Source: PVC group bacterium (GTDB lineage: Bacteria; Verrucomicrobiota; Kiritimatiellia; CAIKKV01; PXCX01). From it: a DNA stretch of 20,663 nucleotides. Location: the NCBI GenBank assembly GCA_003567575.1, contig PWZG01000070.1:1-20663 (forward strand), read 5' to 3'. The notes beneath the pieces were generated by a model. That model did no database searches. It was not told where the DNA came from and saw only the letters and a program-made list of their open reading frames with translations. Every line of letters begins with the position of its first letter. Within the stretch, counting starts at the first letter, position 1. A program made the position numbers and the translations under genes. This document shows positions 1 to 6,392 of the stretch, piece by piece.

Positions 1-80
1 AAATCATTATACGACAAAATCATTTCGGAGAGGGATTTGGTGTTGAAAGGGCGAACCGTCCCCGGTGAGCCGTGGCCATT

Positions 81-158
81 GGAGTAGGTGTTTAGAGTAG
101 GTGTTTGGAGTAGGTGTTTGGAGTAGGTGTTTGGAGGTGGTGTTTGGAGGTGGATGTG
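81..158 (+). repeat. 13-bp tandem repeat array, left arm
   Basis: Six units with a 13-base period. The first four (81-93, 94-106, 107-119, 120-132) are near-identical copies of GGAGTAGGTGTTT. The last two (133-145, 146-158) have drifted to GGAGGTGG forms. The array is G-rich and non-coding. Bases 1-80 before it hold nothing I recognise. Its core, GAGTAGGTG, recurs in inverted orientation at 231-284. Confidence 0.9.
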
Positions 159-230
159 TGCGGGTTTGAATCAGGTTTTGTATCCCGGATTTTTTAGGAA
201 AGAGCCAAATTTATTAAAGGAAAATCTTTT

Positions 231-284
231 TCACGCCTACTCTACCCACTTACTCTAATCCACCTACTCTATCCACTTACTCTT
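231..284 (-). repeat. 13-bp repeat array, inverted right arm
   Basis: About four units of 13-14 bases, consensus (T)CCAC(C/T)TACTCTA on the plus strand. This is the reverse complement of the core of the 81-158 array. The best match is CACCTACTCT at 261-270 against AGAGTAGGTG at 94-103. The array ends about 10 bases before the -35 box at 295, so it sits where upstream regulatory sites would be. The spacer between the arms (159-230) shows nothing else recognisable. Confidence 0.85.
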
Positions 285-294
285 TTTTCCCGAT

Positions 295-323
295 TTGCAT
301 TATAGCTTATAGCCTGATATTAT
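295..323 (+). promoter_or_regulatory. Sigma70-type promoter with extended -10 for the GH20 gene
   Basis: The -35 is TTGCAT (295-300), the spacer is 17 bases and the -10 is TATTAT (318-323). A TG one base upstream of the -10 (315-316) makes it an extended -10. Predicted transcription start is near 330-332. The same layout and most of the same bases occur upstream of speA at 6195-6223. Confidence 0.7.
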
Positions 324-329
324 ATCTTC

Positions 330-390
330 TTGAAGCAACCAAGCGAAGCAAAGGTTACCCTTGAATCCGCAGAATTCAACCAAGGACTAT
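330..390 (+). promoter_or_regulatory. Leader element of the GH20 transcript, short form (copy A)
   Basis: This is the 5' untranslated leader immediately after the predicted start site. It holds a small hairpin, AACC (337-340) with GGTT (353-356), then the 16-base block AAGGTTACCCTTGAAT (351-366), which is identical at 6314-6329. A second hairpin pairs TTGAAT (361-366) with ATTCAA downstream. Similarity to the speA leader continues as GCAG..AACC..GACTAYGG up to the ribosome binding site. It matches no riboswitch class I know. Confidence 0.55.
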
Positions 391-395
391 GGCGC

Positions 396-2207
396 ATGAA
401 AACACAACCGTTGATATGGGATCCGGCTGAAACGCCCGCTGAATTGCAAACGTCACTGGCCTGTCTTTCCCGTGACTACCCGATCCGGCCGGTGGGGCGT
501 CGGGCTTCCACCGGCAAACAACAGGTGACGTTTGAGCAGGGCGCCGATGGCGGCTGGAGCGCCCGGCGCCGCGGATCTTCCGTACATATACGATTTGACC
601 GCCCTCATCATGCCCTGCGTGCAGTGGGCACGGCTCTGGCGGGATTGATTCCCGCCGGCAGGGAAATTGGTGAATCCACGCCATTCAGCTCGCTGGGAAT
701 CATGCTGGATTGTTCACGCAACGCCGTAATGACGGTGGACCATTTTCAACAATGGCTACGGCAATTGGCGCTGCTTGGTTACAATCAGGCCATGCTGTAT
801 ACAGAGGACACTTACACCCTGCCCGGCGAACCGTATTTCGGGTATTTACGTGGCCGCTACAGCGAGACCGAGTTACAACAGATCGATGCCTACGCCGCGG
901 AGCTGGGCATCGAGATAATCGGTTGCATTCAAACATTGGGGCATCTGGCACGGATACTGCATTGGCCGGCATACCAGCCGGTTCGCGATACCGCCAGTGT
1001 CCTGCTGGCCGATGAAGACGCTACCTATGAATTAATCGAGAAAATGATCGGCGCCATGGCGCGCGCGTTTCGCAGCCGGCGTTTGCATATCGGCATGGAT
1101 GAAACCCACGATCTGGGTCGCGGCCGTTACATGGACCGCTACGGTTACCAGCGCGGCTATGACATTTTTAACCGGCATCTCGCCCGCGTCGTCGATTGCT
1201 GCCGACAACACGGACTTAAACCGATGATCTGGTCGGACATGTATTTCCGTATGGGCAGTACGACCGGCGATTATTACGATACTTCATGCCGCATCCCTGC
1301 TGACGTCAAAAAGGCGATTCCGCGGGACGTTGATCTGGTCTATTGGGATTATTACCACGATGCGCAAGCATTTTACAGCGATTGGATCAAGCGGCACCGC
1401 AGACTGGGACACGAACCGTTGATGGGGTCCGGCGTCTGGACCTGGAATCGGTTCAGTTACGACCGCGATATCACCGAAAGGACGGTTACCCCATGCGTAC
1501 AGGCCTGTCGCGCGGCCGGTCTGAAAGAGCTGTTTTTCACGTTATGGGGCGACGACGGGGCATTCTGCGAGTTCGATACCGCCATGGCCGGGTTGACGTT
1601 CGCGGCGGAAAAAGCGTACCGCGACGGTAAACCCGATACGAGCCGAATGGACCGCCTGCTGGGCGCCATCACGGGCATGGATTACCGGATGATCACGCGT
1701 GCATCGGATGTCAACAAGTTTTGTCAGGCGCCCCGTTTGATGTGGGACGATCCGATTCTGGGTGTTTACTGGAAAGAGATGCGTCTCCAAAAACCGCGTT
1801 TCTGGTCGCAGGCCGCCAACCAATACGGCAAGTTACTGAAAGATTTGGCGCCGGTCCGCAAGCAAACGCAACCGGCGGATCTGGCCTACGTCTACGCCGT
1901 AGCCGCGTTTCTCTACGAGAAAATCCGTTTCCGCATTTCCCTTGAAGAAGCTTATACCACGCGCCAACCGGCATCCCTGAAAAAAAACATCAAGGACATT
2001 TCCCGGGTCATCACCGCAATGGACCGTTTACTGGCGGCATTCCGGCGTCAATGGTTGCGACGCAACAAACCGCACGGTATGGAAACCATCCAGATGCGGT
2101 TGGGCGGTCAAATCGAGCGTTACCTGGAACTGGCCCAACGGCTGGAAGAGTTGGCCGCCGGCAAGATCGAAACGATCCCGGAATTCGAAGAGATGCCGCG
2201 CCCATAG
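396..2207 (+). CDS. Glycoside hydrolase family 20, beta-N-acetylhexosaminidase type
   Basis: Predicted to remove terminal beta-linked N-acetylhexosamine, probably inside the cell because no signal peptide or membrane segment is visible. The GH20 barrel runs from about residue 95 (SLGIMLDCSRNAV) to about 400. The motif HIGMDETHDLGRGRY carries the Asp-Glu pair of the family (D235/E236 from this start), where Glu is the general acid and Asp orients the substrate acetamido group. The C-terminal 200 residues are helical and variable. ATG 396 is preferred over the upstream TTG at 330 because AAGGA at 382-386 sits 9 bases before it and the TTG lies at the predicted transcription start. The product is 603 aa. 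It is transcribed alone and converges with the DNA glycosylase 63 bases downstream. Family confidence is high; exact sugar specificity is unknown. Confidence 0.85.
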   Translation: MKTQPLIWDPAETPAELQTSLACLSRDYPIRPVGRRASTGKQQVTFEQGADGGWSARRRGSSVHIRFDRPHHALRAVGTALAGLIPAGREIGESTPFSSLGIMLDCSRNAVMTVDHFQQWLRQLALLGYNQAMLYTEDTYTLPGEPYFGYLRGRYSETELQQIDAYAAELGIEIIGCIQTLGHLARILHWPAYQPVRDTASVLLADEDATYELIEKMIGAMARAFRSRRLHIGMDETHDLGRGRYMDRYGYQRGYDIFNRHLARVVDCCRQHGLKPMIWSDMYFRMGSTTGDYYDTSCRIPADVKKAIPRDVDLVYWDYYHDAQAFYSDWIKRHRRLGHEPLMGSGVWTWNRFSYDRDITERTVTPCVQACRAAGLKELFFTLWGDDGAFCEFDTAMAGLTFAAEKAYRDGKPDTSRMDRLLGAITGMDYRMITRASDVNKFCQAPRLMWDDPILGVYWKEMRLQKPRFWSQAANQYGKLLKDLAPVRKQTQPADLAYVYAVAAFLYEKIRFRISLEEAYTTRQPASLKKNIKDISRVITAMDRLLAAFRRQWLRRNKPHGMETIQMRLGGQIERYLELAQRLEELAAGKIETIPEFEEMPRP

Positions 2208-2270
2208 AACGCGTTGTCCGGCGACGATCCGCCACATCCCAAAAGCGCGCATGTCTTCGACGCTACCCGG

Positions 2271-2798
2271 TCACGCATCGGGTGTCCAGACAAAGCGCCA
2301 AGGTTTGGCGCGCCATTCCGGTCCGGCATAATCAACGCCAACGCGCGGCATCGCGCGAACTGATCCGGGGCGTACAGGATCGATTTCCTTCGGCTCGATC
2401 CAGATACCGGACGCAGGCCGCAACGGCAATACATTCTGTTTGCCTGTCAACGCAAAATGCCGTGTCAATCGGCCCGGCCCACTGACCACCGCGGTCGCCC
2501 GCACCAGAACGGCGGCAGGATATCCCGCCTCGCGGGTGGTCACATTCAACATCCAATGTATCCCGTAACAAAGGTACAGATAGGTGTATCCCGGCGGACC
2601 GAACATCACCGCGTTACGCGTGGTTTTCGCGCGATGCGCATGCGAGGCGCGATCATCAAAGCCGTCATAGGCTTCTGTCTCGGTAATAGGCGCTGCAATG
2701 CGTGTACCGTCCGGAAGGCGTCGTGTCAGCATCTTGCCGAGCAGTTCACGGGCCACTGTAGGCGTGGAACGGGCAAAAAACGAGCGTGACAGAATCAT
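2271..2798 (-). CDS. mpg: 3-methyladenine DNA glycosylase (AAG/Mpg family)
   Basis: Base-excision repair enzyme that removes alkylated purines such as 3-methyladenine, leaving an abasic site. Family hallmarks in order: the N-terminal SRSFFARSTPTVARELLGK segment; TETEAYDG with the catalytic Glu (E42); SHAHRAKTTRNAVMFGPPG; YGIHWMLNV; and SGPGRLTR near residue 107. Length is 175 aa, at the short end for the bacterial family. An ATG further upstream at 2819 is rejected because it lies inside the terminator hairpin of the preceding gene. ATG 2798 begins MILSRSFF, where homologues begin, although its AAGG is only 2 bases away. The gene stands alone and converges with the GH20 gene. Confidence 0.92.
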   Translation of the reverse strand: MILSRSFFARSTPTVARELLGKMLTRRLPDGTRIAAPITETEAYDGFDDRASHAHRAKTTRNAVMFGPPGYTYLYLCYGIHWMLNVTTREAGYPAAVLVRATAVVSGPGRLTRHFALTGKQNVLPLRPASGIWIEPKEIDPVRPGSVRAMPRVGVDYAGPEWRAKPWRFVWTPDA

Positions 2799-2804
2799 AA
2801 CCTT

Positions 2805-2832
2805 AAAAAAAAGCAGCATCCCATAGGGATGC
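2805..2832 (-). terminator. Rho-independent terminator of the 168-aa hypothetical gene
   Basis: On the minus strand a perfect 7-bp stem, GCATCCC-TAT-GGGATGC (2832-2816), is followed by TGC and a run of eight T (2812-2805). It lies 53 bases after the stop of the hypothetical gene and just before the glycosylase start, so it separates the two transcription units. Confidence 0.85.
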
Positions 2833-2885
2833 GGAATGTTGGAATACTGGGACGTTCGAATAACGGGTATGCAAGCCCATAACTT

Positions 2886-3392
2886 TCAAGACGCGGCGGC
2901 GGCGGCGACATACTCGCCGAGTTTCGCGGGATTCCGGATACCTCCGCATTGCCATTCGCTCCACTGTTTGATATACGCGGAAACATCAACGCTTTGCGCC
3001 CAGAACCTGTATTCATCCGCCGCAATCAGCGCCTCGCCCAAGCAGGCAAACTCGGTGAATCCGTCATCACGATCCAGCCCCATCGTTTGCAGTTCCGGCG
3101 TATGAAACGCGCGCACATGCAACACCGTTTCAACCGCTGGCGCGAAGCGAAACACCTTGGTAATGTGCGGGAATGCCGTTACGAACCCCACTCCTTCGAT
3201 CCCGCTGTTTCGCAGCATGGATTCCACCTCACCCATGGTGATGGCGCAAACGCCCCATTCGTAACGGGTCGGTTCAGCGCGACCGGTAATACTGACAAAA
3301 TACGTTTTGAATACCGACACGCCATCCGGCATGGTAATCGTGGCGCGCTGAACCACTTGGCCTTGATACGGTGCACAGGGTTTTATGTTCAC
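2886..3392 (-). CDS. Hypothetical protein, 168 aa
   Basis: I do not recognise this family. The protein looks soluble and alpha/beta, without signal peptide or membrane helix. Visible segments are an N-terminal beta-rich stretch (VVQRATITMPDGVSVFKTYF), a central VTAFPHITKVFRFAP region, LHVRAFHTPELQTMGLDRDD, and a C-terminal part with WAQSVDVSAYIKQWSEWQC ending in alanines. It is real on several grounds: the GTG start has a strong AAGGAG 8 bases upstream (3401-3406), the frame is open throughout, and an intrinsic terminator follows. It is monocistronic and divergent from the lipoprotein gene. Function unknown. Confidence 0.75.
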   Translation of the reverse strand: MNIKPCAPYQGQVVQRATITMPDGVSVFKTYFVSITGRAEPTRYEWGVCAITMGEVESMLRNSGIEGVGFVTAFPHITKVFRFAPAVETVLHVRAFHTPELQTMGLDRDDGFTEFACLGEALIAADEYRFWAQSVDVSAYIKQWSEWQCGGIRNPAKLGEYVAAAAAS

Positions 3393-3455
3393 AAGCAGTA
3401 CTCCTTATCCGCTGAAAAAAGTGTGTGCATGAAAATCGACTGAAATCATGGCCTA

Positions 3456-3485
3456 AATTTAGCACATCACCAAGCAAGTTGTAAA
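3456..3485 (-). promoter_or_regulatory. Possible promoter of the 168-aa hypothetical gene
   Basis: On the minus strand TTTACA (3485-3480) is followed, after 18 bases, by TAAATT (3461-3456). The -35 is good and the -10 is weak. It is placed back-to-back with the lipoprotein promoter, the -35 boxes being 19 bases apart. Confidence 0.4.
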
Positions 3486-3504
3486 GTTTTTTTCAGGCGG
3501 AGTG

Positions 3505-3532
3505 TTGACATATCGCCTCGAAATGATATAAT
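3505..3532 (+). promoter_or_regulatory. Consensus sigma70 promoter of the lipoprotein gene
   Basis: Exact TTGACA (3505-3510), 16-base spacer and exact TATAAT (3527-3532). Predicted start near 3539 gives a leader of about 22 bases before ATG 3561. Both boxes match consensus, so strong constitutive expression is expected, as for an abundant envelope lipoprotein. Confidence 0.85.
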
Positions 3533-3560
3533 TTGTGAAACAACAAATATGGAGGGTGCC

Positions 3561-4013
3561 ATGAAAGTTATTTTGGGGTTAGCTATGGCGGTAATGATGT
3601 TTGGTTCGGGTTGTGCTGCCAGCCGTTCGGGTCAGGTTTATTCTCGCGGTTCCGCTCGCAGCGCCGTCGAGGTATATCCCGGCGTAGTGGAAGAAGTGCG
3701 CGAAGTAATGATTGAAGGCACTAAGACACCGATTGGCGCGATTGCCGGCGGCGTAGCCGGCGGCGTGGTTGGCAGCACGATCGGTGGTGGCCGTGGGACG
3801 CGCCTGGCGACAACCGGCGGGGCATTGGCCGGAGCGGCTGCCGGAACAGCGGCCGAAGAGGGGTTGACACGACGCCGTGGCCTTGAAATTCAGGTGACAC
3901 TGGATGACGGGCGCACGCTGGTCGTGGTGCAGGAGGCCGACGTAGCCTTCCATGCGGGCGACCGGGTACGTGTGCTCCGTGAGGGCGACGGAACCTACCG
4001 CGTACGCAATTAG
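3561..4013 (+). CDS. Glycine-zipper lipoprotein, SlyB/17-kDa-antigen-like
   Basis: Small envelope lipoprotein, 150 aa. The N-terminus is a lipoprotein signal (MKVILGLAMAVMMFGSGC) with Cys18 as the expected lipidation site. After a short linker, residues about 55-100 form a glycine-zipper segment (GAIAGGVAGGVVGSTIGGG, then GGALAGAAAGTAAEEG) of the kind found in SlyB and rickettsial 17-kDa antigen proteins. The tail (ILVTLDDGRTLVVVQE-like, ending YRVRN) is beta-rich. ATG 3561 has GGAGG at 3551-3555. The ATG at 3549 overlaps that site and is rejected. Probably outer-membrane anchored; such proteins are thought to affect envelope integrity. Its stop lies 9 bases from the convergent yraN stop, and no terminator is visible between them. 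Confidence 0.8.
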   Translation: MKVILGLAMAVMMFGSGCAASRSGQVYSRGSARSAVEVYPGVVEEVREVMIEGTKTPIGAIAGGVAGGVVGSTIGGGRGTRLATTGGALAGAAAGTAAEEGLTRRRGLEIQVTLDDGRTLVVVQEADVAFHAGDRVRVLREGDGTYRVRN

Positions 4014-4022
4014 GCCTCAGCG

Positions 4023-4466
4023 CTAAAGCGGGAACGGCGCATTTGAGATTTCCAATGCGGCCTCGATATGGCGTACGACGGGCGGTTCCGGATTGCCGGG
4101 AGAACCGATCACTTCGACGACATCGAAACGGTAATACCGGGGCCGCTTTCGCAATCGCTGCAAATAATGCCGTGCGGCACGCGAAAGGGCGTGTCGTTTC
4201 CGTTGTTTGATGGCCTGAGCCGGACGCCCAAAATCTTCGTTTGCACGGGTTTTCACCTCGACAAAAACCAGCAGATCGCCGGTCTGCATGACGAGATCGA
4301 TTTCATCTCGACGTCCAATCCGTACACGTCGGCTCAAGGTACGGTATCCCTTGCCTCGCAACTCGGCTTCCGCCACCGATTCGCCCCAAACACCGACGGC
4401 TAGATGCGGTGGCGTGACATTCGTATCGGTTGCTCGCGACCATCGCTTGAGAAACGGCAGGTTCAC
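4023..4466 (-). CDS. yraN: YraN/UPF0102 family nuclease-fold protein
   Basis: Small restriction-endonuclease-like protein of 147 aa; the family is widespread and its biochemical role is poorly defined. Family features: GVWGESVAEAELRGKGY near residues 25-41, then RRDEIDLVMQTGDLLVFVEVKTR at about 52-74. The last stretch contains the PD-(D/E)xK-like set E55, D57, E70 and K72. The usual 'NWR' before the first motif is replaced by RRVRI. The GTG start at 4466 overlaps the guaB stop by 4 bases (GTGA), so translation is probably coupled to guaB. Confidence 0.88.
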   Translation of the reverse strand: MNLPFLKRWSRATDTNVTPPHLAVGVWGESVAEAELRGKGYRTLSRRVRIGRRDEIDLVMQTGDLLVFVEVKTRANEDFGRPAQAIKQRKRHALSRAARHYLQRLRKRPRYYRFDVVEVIGSPGNPEPPVVRHIEAALEISNAPFPL

Positions 4467-5956
4467 GACTTATAATTGGGCGCTTCCTTGAATATTTTTA
4501 CATCATGCGGATGCGCCTCGCTGACGCCGGCCAGGGTTACGCGCACAAAACGTCCCTTCGCCTGAAGATCGGCAATCGTCCGGCAACCGCTGTATCCCAG
4601 GGCGGCGCGCAGTCCGCCGCAAAACTGGGCAATAACCTTGGCAACTGATCCGGCATAATGAACGATCCCTTCAACTCCCTGCGGAACGAGATCGTCGACA
4701 TTACAGTCCGCCTGCCCATACCGTTCGCGATTCGCCAATCCGTCTTTCATGGCCGCCAGGCTACCCATCCCGCGATAAACCACATATTGCCGGCCCTGAT
4801 GAATGATCTTCTCGCCCGGACTCTCATCGGTCGCGGCCAATTGACTCCCCATCATTACCGTATTAGCGCCGGCAGTGAGTACTTTGGGGACATCTCCTGA
4901 ATGCCGGATACCGCCGTCGGCGATGATGGGCAAAGAACCTTCCAAGGCTCGCGCGCAATCGTAAACCGCCGTAATCTGCGGGATCCCGACTCCGGCAACC
5001 ACGCGTGTGGTACAGATCGAACCGGGTCCGATACCGATTTTTACGGCATGCGCGCCCGCGTCTCGCAAGGCCAGCGCCGCCTCGCCGGTAGCGATATTGC
5101 CGGCGATAATGTCCAAATCCGGATAATGTCGCGCGGTCCAGCGTACCATATCGATCACACCCTTGCTGTGACCATGGGCGGTATCGACAACAACCACGTC
5201 GACATCCTCGGCTGCCAGTGCCTCGACCCGTTTCTGATCGCCGGGCCCGATGGCGGCGCCCACACGCAGCCGGTGCCTGTCGTCGCGATTGAACAACGGT
5301 TCCTGTCTTTCGACCAGCGTACGCACATCCGAATAACTGTACAAACCTACCAGTTTGCCATGCTTATCCGTCAGCGGCAATTTCCCGACCCGATGGTTAC
5401 GCATAATCTCGTAAGCCTCCAACAAGGTCGTTTCAGGTGGCGCGGTAATGACATTGCCGGTCATGACATCCGCAACCCGGACACCGGTATCGCTGGCAAA
5501 TTTGATATCGGTAGACGTCAAAATGCCAACGACCAAACCCTGCGCATCGCAAATGGGAAATCCGCTGAACCCATACCCTTTCCTATCCTTGGTCTGCTGG
5601 ATATGTTCAAGTGTATCGTTCGCAAGAAAAACCACCGGATCGCTGATCAATCCATTCAGGTGATGTTTAACGACGGCAACCTGTTGCGCCTGCCGACGCG
5701 CCGACATGTTCTTATGTATTATCCCGATACCACCCAGCATGGCCATGGCGATCGCCATACGGCTTTCCGTTACCGTGTCCATGGCCGCGCTTACAAACGG
5801 AATATTCGTATCAATCCGCGTCGTCAACCGGCTGCGAATACAAGCTTCATCCGGCAGAAAATCGGCATAGTTGGTTACCAGCGTCACATCGTCGAAGGTC
5901 AAACCTTCGAATGGGAAATTTTCCATGAACCGGCGGATATGTTCGTTGGGAATCAT
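4463..5956 (-). CDS. guaB: Inosine-5'-monophosphate dehydrogenase
   Basis: Oxidises IMP to XMP with NAD+, the committed step of guanine nucleotide synthesis in the cytoplasm. Length is 497 aa, as usual for the family. Landmarks: FEGLTFDDVTL at residues 16-26; two CBS domains at about 100-215 inserted in the barrel; DTAHGHS near 258; GIGPGSICTTR with catalytic Cys315; IIADGGIR at 344; and YRGMGSLAAM at 394, which forms part of the mobile flap and IMP site. The first ATG has only an A-rich stretch rather than a clear Shine-Dalgarno, and Met11 is a possible alternative start. It is cotranscribed with yraN. A good promoter lies about 60 bases upstream. Confidence 0.97.
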   Translation of the reverse strand: MIPNEHIRRFMENFPFEGLTFDDVTLVTNYADFLPDEACIRSRLTTRIDTNIPFVSAAMDTVTESRMAIAMAMLGGIGIIHKNMSARRQAQQVAVVKHHLNGLISDPVVFLANDTLEHIQQTKDRKGYGFSGFPICDAQGLVVGILTSTDIKFASDTGVRVADVMTGNVITAPPETTLLEAYEIMRNHRVGKLPLTDKHGKLVGLYSYSDVRTLVERQEPLFNRDDRHRLRVGAAIGPGDQKRVEALAAEDVDVVVVDTAHGHSKGVIDMVRWTARHYPDLDIIAGNIATGEAALALRDAGAHAVKIGIGPGSICTTRVVAGVGIPQITAVYDCARALEGSLPIIADGGIRHSGDVPKVLTAGANTVMMGSQLAATDESPGEKIIHQGRQYVVYRGMGSLAAMKDGLANRERYGQADCNVDDLVPQGVEGIVHYAGSVAKVIAQFCGGLRAALGYSGCRTIADLQAKGRFVRVTLAGVSEAHPHDVKIFKEAPNYKS

Positions 5957-6019
5957 AATTTGTTTTTTTCAGCGGTCGATCCGTTTTTGCGAGACCCATT
6001 TACAGTCGATTTGCAGCGA

Positions 6020-6048
6020 ATTATAAACGGACCGACGCTTGAATGCAA
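6020..6048 (-). promoter_or_regulatory. Promoter of guaB-yraN
   Basis: On the minus strand TTGCAT (6048-6043), a 17-base spacer and TATAAT (6025-6020). The predicted start is near 6013, giving a leader of about 57 bases. Confidence 0.75.
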
Positions 6049-6069
6049 CCGCAAAAAATCATGGTAAGA

Positions 6070-6093
6070 GTTCACGGTTCAAGGTTCACGGTT
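6070..6093. repeat. Short direct repeat GTTCACGGTT
   Basis: Two copies of GTTCACGGTT (6070-6079 and 6084-6093) with a 14-base period, in the gap between the divergent guaB and speA promoters. A separate inverted repeat, CATTCG/CGAATG (6119-6124 and 6136-6141), follows. The remainder of 6094-6194 shows no gene. Confidence 0.6.
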
Positions 6094-6194
6094 GAAGAGA
6101 AGCAACAAGTAAATTAAGCATTCGATATTTTCAAGCGAATGTAAGAGAACTTATATAACGGTCTTCTCAACTAGGCGCAGTTTGAAAAATGACA

Positions 6195-6223
6195 TTGAAT
6201 GATCGCTTGTGGCCTGATATTAT
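6195..6223 (+). promoter_or_regulatory. Sigma70-type promoter with extended -10 for speA
   Basis: The -35 is TTGAAT (6195-6200), the spacer is 17 bases and the -10 is TATTAT (6218-6223), with TG upstream of the -10. From the -35 to the -10 it differs from the GH20 promoter (295-323) at only about five positions, and both contain GCCTGATATTAT. Predicted start near 6230. Confidence 0.7.
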
Positions 6224-6230
6224 TTAATCC

Positions 6231-6353
6231 TGAAAGCAACCGATCAGCCTTCGCCAAGCCTACGGCGAGACAGGCCCGCCTTCGCCGAGACTACGGCGTG
6301 GCTTGGCGAAGCGAAGGTTACCCTTGAATGGCAGCGAACCTGTAGACTACGGT
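6231..6353 (+). promoter_or_regulatory. Leader element of the speA transcript, long form (copy B)
   Basis: Homologous to the leader at 330-390. It begins TGAAAGCAACC, and AACC (6238-6241) can pair with GGTT (6316-6319). The block AAGGTTACCCTTGAAT (6314-6329) is identical in the two copies, followed by GCAG..AACC..GACTACGG. Between the pairing halves this copy carries a 12-bp perfect stem, 6249-6260 with 6300-6311. A short hairpin AGAC-TACG-GTCT follows near 6335-6346. Possible roles are mRNA stability or control of speA; the role is not known. Confidence 0.5.
6249..6311. repeat. REP-like palindrome inside the speA leader
   Basis: The perfect 12-bp arms are CTTCGCCAAGCC (6249-6260) and GGCTTGGCGAAG (6300-6311). 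Nested inside, CGGCGA (6263-6268) pairs with TCGCCG (6282-6287). The TTCGCC...CTACGG wording resembles the palindrome core at 13755-13783, which suggests a dispersed repeat family. Confidence 0.75.
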
Positions 6354-6392
6354 CTTCAAAAATGCACCGTGACGTGTGAAGGAATATGAATC

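Noticed and set aside
6..11. TATAAT on the minus strand near the left edge
   Set aside because: No convincing -35 lies at the right distance and the downstream gene would be outside the window.
81..284. CRISPR array
   Set aside because: The units are contiguous 13-mers without unique spacers, and no cas gene is present.
330..395. Extension of the GH20 protein to the TTG at 330
   Set aside because: This stretch is the repeated leader element shared with speA and sits at the predicted transcription start; ATG 396 has a well-placed AAGGA.
4901..6067. 388-codon open frame on the plus strand opposite guaB
   Set aside because: It is the antisense shadow of a clear guaB gene. The protein shows no family motifs, and the minus-strand guaB signatures run the full length.
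6362..6379. Five-codon reading frame ATG CAC CGT GAC GTG TGA in the speA leader, ending at the ribosome binding site
   Set aside because: It has no ribosome binding site of its own and is too short to tell from chance; it could be a leader peptide only if conserved in relatives.
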